This document shows, in pieces, positions 1 through 5,073 of a DNA stretch of 5,073 nucleotides. The stretch is from the NCBI GenBank assembly GCA_904502185.1, contig CAJGDX010000120.1, forward strand, positions 1-5,073, given 5' to 3'. How positions within the stretch are numbered: position 1 is the first letter of the stretch; every line of letters begins with the position of its first letter. The translations under genes were made by a program, and so were the position numbers. The DNA is from an uncultured Bacteroidaceae bacterium (GTDB lineage: Bacteria > Bacteroidota > Bacteroidia > Bacteroidales > Bacteroidaceae). Below the pieces are notes generated by a model. That model had not been told where the DNA came from. It saw only the letters and a list, made by a program, of their open reading frames with translations, and ran no database searches.

Positions 1-80
1 AAAATAAGAGATTAAATTATATGGAGGTTGTGTCAAAATCGATTTTGACACAACCTCCATATAATTTAATCTCTTATTTT
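1..80. repeat. 80-bp perfect palindrome at the hppA 3' end
   Basis: Positions 1-40 are the exact reverse complement of 41-80, with no mismatch and no spacer; the centre is ATCGAT (38-43). The GC-richer core is 23-58 (GGAGGTTGTG...CACAACCTCC), flanked on each side by 22 bases of AT-rich sequence that also match perfectly. The right edge enters the TAA stop of hppA (TTA at 79-81 on the plus strand). The left edge coincides with base 1, so the true extent is unknown. The core looks like a terminator hairpin. The perfect AT-rich arms are longer than a terminator needs and could reflect assembly fold-back at a contig end. Confidence 0.97.
23..58 (-). terminator. Probable hairpin terminator after hppA
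   Basis: The GC-richer core of the palindrome would form an 18-bp stem, in practice with about a 4-base loop around TCGA, starting roughly 20 bases after the hppA stop. The position directly after the gene favours transcription termination or mRNA 3'-end protection. No U-tract follows the core directly; the nearest T-rich run (TTATTTT) lies at the end of the extended 40-bp stem. If the whole palindrome is real, the hairpin reads the same on both strands and could also stop transcription arriving from beyond base 1. It may instead be a dispersed repeat or an artefact. Confidence 0.5.
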
Positions 81-2277
81 AGAGAATGCTGAAAGCCAGT
101 GTCAAACCTGCCATTACGATAGACACCATGCTCATCAGCTTGATAAGGATGTTCAAGCTGGGGCCTGATGTATCTTTGCAGGGGTCACCCACTGTGTCGC
201 CGACAACAGTAGCCTTGTGAACATCGCTACCCTTGCCACCGAAGTTACCCTCCTCGACAAATTTCTTGGCATTATCCCATGCACCACCTGCGTTTGCAAG
301 GAATACAGCGAGCATGAAGCCTGTTGAAAGGCTACCGATAAGCAGACCTACAACACCAGACACACCAAGAACGACACCGATTACCACGGGAACGATGATA
401 GCCAACAGAGAGGGGAAAATCATCTCCTGCTGAGCACCACGTGTAGAAATCTCCACGCAACGTGAGTAGTCGGGTTCTGCCTTACCCTCGAGGATACCCT
501 TAATCTCGGTAAACTGACGACGAACCTCGGTAACCATCTTCTGAGCAGCACGACCAACTGCGTTCATTGTCAAACCGCAGAAGAGGAATGCCATCATAGC
601 ACCTACGAAGATACCGCACAACACAGTGGGGTTCATCAAAGTTACATTGAAATACTGCATAAAGTCGAAGATGTTGGCATCCATAAGAGCCTTGCCGTTA
701 ATCAACACTTCAGGCATTGTACGCTCCATGGCGATACGAATCTCCTCTATGTAAGAAGCAAGCAATGCCAAAGCTGTAAGAGCAGCCGAACCAATTGCAA
801 AACCTTTACCAGTAGCAGCGGTTGTATTACCCAATGAGTCGAGAGCATCGGTACGACGACGAACCTCAGGCTCAAGACCGCTCATCTCGGCGTTACCACC
901 GGCATTGTCGGCGATGGGGCCGTAAGCGTCGGTTGCAAGAGTGATACCCAATGTAGAGAGCATACCGACAGAAGCGATTGCAATTCCGTAAAGACCGATA
1001 GTCACATCCTCTACATTTGTAGAGAAACCTGTTGCAAGGAAGTAAGAGAGAAGGATACCAACAACAACTGCGATTACAGGAATTGCTGTTGAAAGCATAC
1101 CCAAGCCCATACCTGAGATGATAACGGTAGCAGGGCCGGTAATACCAGACTCAGAAACCTTCTGTGTAGGTTTGTAAGACTGTGAAGTGTAGTACTCTGT
1201 TGCCTGACCGATGACGATACCCACAACAAGACCAACAACAACTGCCAATGAAAGACCTACCCAGTTCTCGATGCCGAGAGCATAGAGAATACCGAATGTA
1301 GCGATAACAATGAGGATAGATGAAAGGTTGGTACCGCGTGAAAGCGCACTCAAGAGCTTCTTGATAGAAGCATCCTCGCTTGTACGTACCGAGAAGATAC
1401 CGATGATAGAGAGTACGATACCCACAGCAGCGATAAGCATAGGAGCAAACACAGCCTTAGTCTGCATGTCAACACCATCCTGAGCAAAAGCAGCAGCACC
1501 AAGAGCAGCTGTTGAAAGGATAGAGCCGCAGTAGCTCTCGTAGAGGTCGGCACCCATACCAGCAACGTCACCTACGTTGTCACCTACGTTGTCGGCGATG
1601 GTAGCAGGGTTGCGGGGGTCATCCTCGGGGATGTTGTATTCAGTCTTACCAACGAGGTCGGCACCAACGTCGGCAGCCTTGGTGTAGATACCACCACCCA
1701 CACGTGCAAAAAGAGCCTGAGTAGAAGCACCCATACCGAATGTCAACATTGTAGTAGTGATGAAACAGAGCTTGATAGAAGCATTGTTGGCATCTACGGG
1801 CACGAAAGCATCAAGGATAAGATACCACACTGAGATGTCGAGCAATCCGAGACCTACAACAACAAGACCCATAACTGCACCACTGCGGAAAGCCATACGC
1901 AAACCGCTGTTCATTGAATTGCGGGCTGCATTGGCTGTACGAGCCGAAGCATATGTAGCTGTCTTCATGCCGAAGAAGCCTGACAATCCACTGAAAAGAC
2001 CACCGGTGAGGAATGCGAAAGGCACCCACTCGTTCTGAATCTTAAACACATAAGCCATTACGGCAAAAACTGCGGCCAGACATACGAACACAACAGTAAC
2101 AACCTTGTACTGCTGTTTCAGATAGGCCATTGCACCCTGACGTACCGCCTTTGCGATATACGCCATACGTTCTGTACCTTCGCTCTGGGCCTTCATCTGC
2201 TTGTAGAAGTAGGCTGCAAATGCCAATGCAAGCACTGAAGCCGCCGGAACGAACCAGAATAACACATTGTAATCCAT
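79..2277 (-). CDS. hppA: K+-dependent ion-translocating membrane pyrophosphatase (probable Na+/H+ pump)
   Basis: This integral inner-membrane enzyme hydrolyses pyrophosphate and uses the energy to pump Na+ and/or H+ outward, recovering energy from PPi made in biosynthesis. The protein is 732 residues, a normal full length, with about 16 hydrophobic segments. Active-site motifs are intact: DVGADLVGK (203-211), EDDPRNPA (218-225), IADNVGDNVGD (227-237), DAYGPIADNAGGNAEMSGL (450-468), and VVGDTVGDPCKDTSGPSLN (691-709). GNTTAATGKG (483-492) has Ala487 and Gly490 where K+-independent enzymes have Lys and Thr, so K+ dependence is expected. D244 and E247 in DLYES fit the Na+-site pair known from Thermotoga PPase. 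T91, F95, D147 and M177 match, with a one-residue offset, the four residues I recall as the signature of the Bacteroides vulgatus type that pumps both ions. The start at 2277 gives a standard N-terminus; upstream is AT-rich with no Shine-Dalgarno, as usual in Bacteroidetes. The gene is monocistronic in this window, divergent from the protease. Confidence 0.98.
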   Translation of the reverse strand: MDYNVLFWFVPAASVLALAFAAYFYKQMKAQSEGTERMAYIAKAVRQGAMAYLKQQYKVVTVVFVCLAAVFAVMAYVFKIQNEWVPFAFLTGGLFSGLSGFFGMKTATYASARTANAARNSMNSGLRMAFRSGAVMGLVVVGLGLLDISVWYLILDAFVPVDANNASIKLCFITTTMLTFGMGASTQALFARVGGGIYTKAADVGADLVGKTEYNIPEDDPRNPATIADNVGDNVGDVAGMGADLYESYCGSILSTAALGAAAFAQDGVDMQTKAVFAPMLIAAVGIVLSIIGIFSVRTSEDASIKKLLSALSRGTNLSSILIVIATFGILYALGIENWVGLSLAVVVGLVVGIVIGQATEYYTSQSYKPTQKVSESGITGPATVIISGMGLGMLSTAIPVIAVVVGILLSYFLATGFSTNVEDVTIGLYGIAIASVGMLSTLGITLATDAYGPIADNAGGNAEMSGLEPEVRRRTDALDSLGNTTAATGKGFAIGSAALTALALLASYIEEIRIAMERTMPEVLINGKALMDANIFDFMQYFNVTLMNPTVLCGIFVGAMMAFLFCGLTMNAVGRAAQKMVTEVRRQFTEIKGILEGKAEPDYSRCVEISTRGAQQEMIFPSLLAIIVPVVIGVVLGVSGVVGLLIGSLSTGFMLAVFLANAGGAWDNAKKFVEEGNFGGKGSDVHKATVVGDTVGDPCKDTSGPSLNILIKLMSMVSIVMAGLTLAFSIL

Positions 2278-2418
2278 AAAGTTATAAATATAAAAAGTTA
2301 AAAATTAATTATTCAACACATATCAACCGATTGTCTGCAATCTCAAATATTCACAAATATCAACAAAGCAGCAATATCAGGGTATAAAATATGGCGCAAA
2401 CCACCATTTTACAACTCG

Positions 2419-2426
2419 CAAAGATA
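2419..2426 (-). promoter_or_regulatory. Candidate -7 element for hppA
   Basis: The plus strand reads CAAAGATA, which is TATCTTTG on the minus strand and matches the Bacteroidetes sigma-ABfr -7 consensus TAnnTTTG. A start a few bases downstream would give a 5' leader of roughly 135 nt. No clear TTTG -33 box is visible at the expected distance (about 2446-2452). Another match, CAAATTTA at 2532-2539, is farther away and in more AT-rich sequence, so a chance match is possible for either. Confidence 0.4.
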
Positions 2427-2563
2427 ACAACATTTTTCATAATTAAATAAACCTTAAGACAAGTTGTTTAATTTTCTATCAAAATAAGTTTAGAAAGAGA
2501 GATTTTTATAAAATCAAATGATAAAAACAATCAAATTTAAGTTTTTTATCGAAACTAAATAGT

Positions 2564-2571
2564 TATATTTG
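2564..2571 (+). promoter_or_regulatory. Candidate -7 element for the C10 protease gene
   Basis: TATATTTG matches the Bacteroidetes -7 consensus TAnnTTTG exactly and lies 46 bases before the protease ATG, placing the transcript start near 2575-2580 and leaving a leader of about 40 nt. The -33 region (about 2538-2545, TTAAGTTTTTT) is T-rich but lacks a clean TTTG. The leader is A-rich and has no Shine-Dalgarno, usual for this phylum. Confidence 0.5.
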
Positions 2572-2585
2572 CAACGTGAGTAACT

Positions 2586-2621
2586 ATGGAACTTAATAAA
2601 ACAAAACCAATAATCGTATGA
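2586..2621 (+). CDS. Possible 11-residue leader ORF overlapping the protease start
   Basis: An ATG at 2586 opens a frame encoding MELNKTKPIIV and ending at TGA 2619-2621. The stop overlaps the protease start as ATGA (2618-2621), an arrangement typical of translational coupling. It lies just downstream of the candidate promoter, so it would be in the mRNA. No function or family can be assigned, and there is no Shine-Dalgarno to show it is translated. A random short frame of this size is common, so the ATGA overlap is the only positive evidence. Confidence 0.25.
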   Translation: MELNKTKPIIV

Positions 2622-5073
2622 AAAAATTTTTACTTTCGTTAGTATTGTTGGCCGCAGCCATTATTCCGGCGTCGGCTCAGCAAAGAACTGAAGCTGAAGC
2701 GCAGGCTATTGCCAAGGCCTTCATGCAAAACAACGGTTATGACTTTGAAATAACAAAGTCAGCCAAAATCAACAAGATGCGCTCTGAAAAAGTCGGCGAC
2801 ATCACCCCCTACTACATCTTCAACGACACACGCAAGGGCGGTTATGTCATTGTTGGTGGCCAGGAAGCAATGAGCGACATTCTCGCTTACTCTAACGACG
2901 AATGTTTCGACACAGAGGACACACCCCCTGCAGCAGCAGAGATGCTCGAGGCATACGCACAGGTAGCAAAATATGCTGCTGAGCACCCCGAGGAGTCAAT
3001 GGCAGAGAAAAAAGCAGCTGCACAGGCATTCAAAGCCAGCGGTTTTGCACGTCGCAAGAGCGTAGCACCCCTTCTCGGCGAAATCAAGTTCAACCAGGGT
3101 GACCCCTACAACCGTCAGTGCCCCACACTCGACAGAATGAAGAACGGTAAGAAGGAGATTGGTAAAGCCGTTGTAGGTTGTTCGGCTACAGCATTCGGTA
3201 TGATTCTCCGTTACTGGAAGTACCCCGAACACTCAACAGGTAGCAAAGAGTACACATTCAACTACGAATACACCGAAACAGAGAACAAGAGCATGACACT
3301 CTCTGTAAACTTCGACTCTGTCGGCGACTACGACTGGGACAACATCCTCCCCACCTACCGTAGCGGTATCAACTATACCGACAAAGAGGCTGCGGCTGTT
3401 GCCAAGCTGCTCTTCCATTGTGGTGTAGCCCTCGGCGCAGGATACGGTCTTGGCGGTACAGGTGCAACTACCGACGGTCACAAATACGCTACATACTTCG
3501 GCTTCGACAGCAACATCGGCTCTATAGTATGTAAGAACTACCTCAGCGACCCTCCCACATTGCGTTCTATGCTTGCAGACGAGCTCAGTCAGGGCCGCCC
3601 CTTGCTTGGTAAGGGTAGTAACGACCCCTCTAAGTATAATGGTCACGCATACGTGTGCGACGGTTTCGACATGAACGGCCTATTCCACTTCAACCTCGGT
3701 TGGGACGGAAGCAGCAACGGTTACTTCGAAGTAGCACCTGTCCCCACAAGTGCATACGGTCACCAGATGACAGTTTACACAAACGTTCACCCCAAAGGTC
3801 GTTTGACACCCCAGGATCCCGTACGTCGCGTAATCATGGAAATGGGTTACGGCGACTGGAACGCAAAATCTAAGACAATGATTTCTGCAATCAAGACTCT
3901 TGACACTGACAAGCTCTACGGCGAGAGCATGATTGTTCTTGCAACAGCTGACACTGAAGAGGCTGCTGAGAACCACCTTCCCGGTCTCAGCCAAGTTGAG
4001 GGTATTCTGTTTGACCGTTGCGACACCTTCACAGGTACAATGTCACAGAAGAAGATTATCGAGGCATACAAAGGCCGCTTCAACACTCCTTCACCTGCAA
4101 CCATCGACATCGACGCAGCATACGCATCAGACAGTACAATGGCTGTAACCGTATATACAGAGTTCTACAAGGCATATACAAACGCTAACTTCAGAATGGC
4201 ATTTGCATACACCGAGAACAATGTTAAAATCGAGGGTGTAACATACAACAGCATCGTAAGAGGCATGTACCCCAACAAGGATGGTTTTGACAACTGTCTG
4301 CCCGCAAACATCGAGTACGACATTCAGTACATCTACGAGAACGAAATTCCCATCCCCGCATCTGTAAGCAACACCGGTAACACAACACTCGTTGTAATGC
4401 TTATCGACGCTAACACAGGCGTGATTGTAAATGCAAACACCATCGACCTGAAGCAGATTGACACATGGCGTGCAAACCAGAAGCCCTCATTCTTCTCAGA
4501 AGGCAAGCTCCTTGGCGAATCATCTTCAGCAACTGTTTACAAGTTCGACGAGGAGAAGAACCGCATGGCGTTCCCCGTACGCATCGACAACCCCTTGTAC
4601 GAGAAGATGCCTGTTGAGGTAGTTGCAGAGGCTGTTGAACTTGCCGACAAAGCAGAGATACAGTTGGGCGAGACAGCAAGCGTTACAACACAGAGCTACA
4701 AGCTTGCAGCAAACTGCGTAGACAGCGTGATGATGCTCTACCTGAACATTGGTGACAAGTACAACGATTCAGAGTCAACAATCAAACTTACTCTCAAATA
4801 CAAAGAGGAGACAATCGCCGAGCAGACTGTTAAGTTCGAGTTCTACAAGTCAGTACCCGGATTCAACTCATACACAGTTCGCCAGACAGGTACACTCTTC
4901 GAAATGATTTCTGACGCAGCACAAGACTCATTGTCAATCATCACCCTCGGTGGACGTCTTTGCGGTAACGACATCATCTACTTGCGCGACAGCCTCAAGC
5001 TTAAGACCATCGACATGAGCCAGGCCAAGATTGTTGCAGGCCCCGGAGAATACTATGGCGACTATCTGACAGA
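2618..5073 (+). CDS. Secreted C10 (streptopain-like) cysteine protease with Omp28-like and BspA-like LRR modules, 3' partial
   Basis: The open frame of 818 codons plus two bases has no stop before the window end. Residues 1-20 are a Sec signal peptide (MKKF, hydrophobic core, ASA|QQ). Gln at the mature N-terminus is common in Bacteroidetes and may become pyroglutamate. Residues about 21-140 resemble the Spi inhibitory prodomain (YYIFND, GGYVIVGGQ, ILAYSND). R145-R146-K147 is a plausible activation cleavage site. Residues about 148-395 are the C10 catalytic domain: Q160 in FNQGDPYN (oxyanion hole), C188 in VVGCSATAF (nucleophile), H343 in NGHAYVCDGF, and N359/W362 in FNLGWDG. Residues about 403-612 resemble Omp28/thioredoxin-like modules but lack the CxxC cysteines. 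Residues about 613-756 are beta-rich and unassigned. From about 757 a BspA-like LRR region begins (TLGGRLCGNDI, LKTIDMSQAKIV). SpeB is 398 residues; larger C10 proteases such as Prevotella interpain A and Porphyromonas PrtT are known. It is probably a surface or released protease; the C-terminal anchor or secretion tail is beyond the window. Confidence 0.93.
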   Translation, partial: MKKFLLSLVLLAAAIIPASAQQRTEAEAQAIAKAFMQNNGYDFEITKSAKINKMRSEKVGDITPYYIFNDTRKGGYVIVGGQEAMSDILAYSNDECFDTEDTPPAAAEMLEAYAQVAKYAAEHPEESMAEKKAAAQAFKASGFARRKSVAPLLGEIKFNQGDPYNRQCPTLDRMKNGKKEIGKAVVGCSATAFGMILRYWKYPEHSTGSKEYTFNYEYTETENKSMTLSVNFDSVGDYDWDNILPTYRSGINYTDKEAAAVAKLLFHCGVALGAGYGLGGTGATTDGHKYATYFGFDSNIGSIVCKNYLSDPPTLRSMLADELSQGRPLLGKGSNDPSKYNGHAYVCDGFDMNGLFHFNLGWDGSSNGYFEVAPVPTSAYGHQMTVYTNVHPKGRLTPQDPVRRVIMEMGYGDWNAKSKTMISAIKTLDTDKLYGESMIVLATADTEEAAENHLPGLSQVEGILFDRCDTFTGTMSQKKIIEAYKGRFNTPSPATIDIDAAYASDSTMAVTVYTEFYKAYTNANFRMAFAYTENNVKIEGVTYNSIVRGMYPNKDGFDNCLPANIEYDIQYIYENEIPIPASVSNTGNTTLVVMLIDANTGVIVNANTIDLKQIDTWRANQKPSFFSEGKLLGESSSATVYKFDEEKNRMAFPVRIDNPLYEKMPVEVVAEAVELADKAEIQLGETASVTTQSYKLAANCVDSVMMLYLNIGDKYNDSESTIKLTLKYKEETIAEQTVKFEFYKSVPGFNSYTVRQTGTLFEMISDAAQDSLSIITLGGRLCGNDIIYLRDSLKLKTIDMSQAKIVAGPGEYYGDYLT
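3824..4453 (+). other. Omp28/thioredoxin-like module with lost CxxC (protein residues 403-612)
   Basis: The segment follows the pattern of secreted Bacteroidetes Omp28-like domains: RRVIMEMGYGDW at the position of the usual V-x-x-E-x-x-T-G-x-W, a central G-I-L-F-D-R block (462-467) where P-S-x-x-x-N-R is typical, a beta-rich half, then VVMLIDANTGVIVNAN (591-606), which closely fits the module's end. The usual redox CxxC after the Trp is N415-A-K-S418, and the cis-Pro position appears to be E461. The fold assignment is from pattern recognition and no structure was computed. A thiol-disulfide role is therefore unlikely; binding or scaffolding is inferred. Confidence 0.62.
4886..5073 (+). other. 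Start of BspA-like leucine-rich repeat region (residues 757-818, cut by window end)
   Basis: TGTLFEMI, SLSIITLGGRLCGNDIIYLRD and LKTIDMSQAKIVAGPGEYYG match the opening repeat of Bacteroidetes BspA-type (LRR_5) surface proteins, which often read L-x-G-x-L-x-G-x-D-I-x-x-I-R followed by L-x-x-L-D-L-S-x-A-x-I-V-x-G-G-x-x-Y-Y. Such regions commonly bind host proteins or mediate adhesion. Only the first repeat is visible, so repeat number and C-terminus are unknown. Confidence 0.72.

Larger units (their letters stand above)
2278..2617. other. Divergent AT-rich intergenic region
   Basis: These 340 bases separate the starts of hppA (minus) and the protease (plus). They hold one candidate -7 element for each direction, a possible leader ORF at the right end, and short A/T-rich direct repeats (CAAATAT near 2344-2359; AATCAAA near 2512-2536). 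The imperfect palindrome GATTTTTATAAAATC (2501-2515) is the only dyad I noticed and is too AT-rich to weigh much. I see no tRNA, riboswitch-like structure or convincing protein-coding frame other than the short leader. Confidence 0.8.

Noticed and set aside
1..80. Palindrome as an insertion-sequence end or CRISPR-type repeat
   Set aside because: No transposase fragment, target-site duplication or spacer-repeat periodicity is visible; only one copy occurs in the window.
1757..2038. 93-residue open frame on the plus strand inside hppA
   Set aside because: It lies opposite conserved hppA coding sequence, has a low-complexity Arg/Pro/Thr composition and no recognisable motif; a shadow frame.
2391..2450. 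19-codon plus-strand frame MAQTTILQLAKITTFFIIK in the intergenic region
   Set aside because: It is short, isolated, overlaps the putative hppA -7 element, has no promoter or ribosome site of its own, and is expected by chance in this sequence.
2501..2515. Near-palindrome GATTTTTATAAAATC as a possible operator
   Set aside because: It is imperfect and almost entirely A/T; such dyads are expected by chance in this AT-rich spacer.
3233..3646. 137-residue open frame on the minus strand inside the protease gene
   Set aside because: It is antisense to the C10 catalytic domain, whose motifs are clear on the plus strand. The frame is Cys/Val-rich without recognisable domains and is explained by the codon bias of the opposite strand.

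Overview
The window suggests a member of the Bacteroidales, probably a gut- or oral-type Bacteroides/Prevotella relative. The evidence is a K+-dependent membrane pyrophosphatase of Bacteroides type, a secreted C10 (streptopain-like) protease that continues into Omp28-like and BspA-like modules, a Sec signal peptide cut before Gln (ASA|QQ), TAnnTTTG promoter -7 elements, and AT-rich leaders without Shine-Dalgarno sites. The exact genus cannot be read from the sequence.

Layout. Positions 1-80 are a perfect palindrome with two 40-base arms and no spacer; it touches the stop codon of the first gene and runs to the window edge. Positions 79-2277 (minus) hold a complete hppA, a 732-residue ion-pumping pyrophosphatase with every active-site motif intact. 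Positions 2278-2617 are a 340-base AT-rich divergent intergenic region with one plausible -7 element for each gene. Positions 2586-2621 could encode an 11-residue leader peptide whose stop overlaps the next start. From 2618 to the window end (plus) runs an open, unfinished reading frame of at least 818 codons for a secreted multidomain cysteine protease.

The protease reads in order: signal peptide, Spi-type inhibitory propeptide, C10 catalytic domain (Q160, C188, H343, N359, W362), an Omp28/thioredoxin-like module whose CxxC is replaced by N-A-K-S, a beta-rich stretch, and the start of a BspA-like leucine-rich repeat region cut by the window end.

The two main genes are divergent and not an operon, and nothing links them functionally. 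HppA works in the inner membrane, turning pyrophosphate hydrolysis into an ion gradient. The protease is exported and probably acts on host or dietary protein at the surface or outside the cell. I see no new multi-gene system. The points most worth a second look are the palindrome (biology or assembly fold-back), the dead thioredoxin-like module inside a protease, and the overlapping leader ORF.
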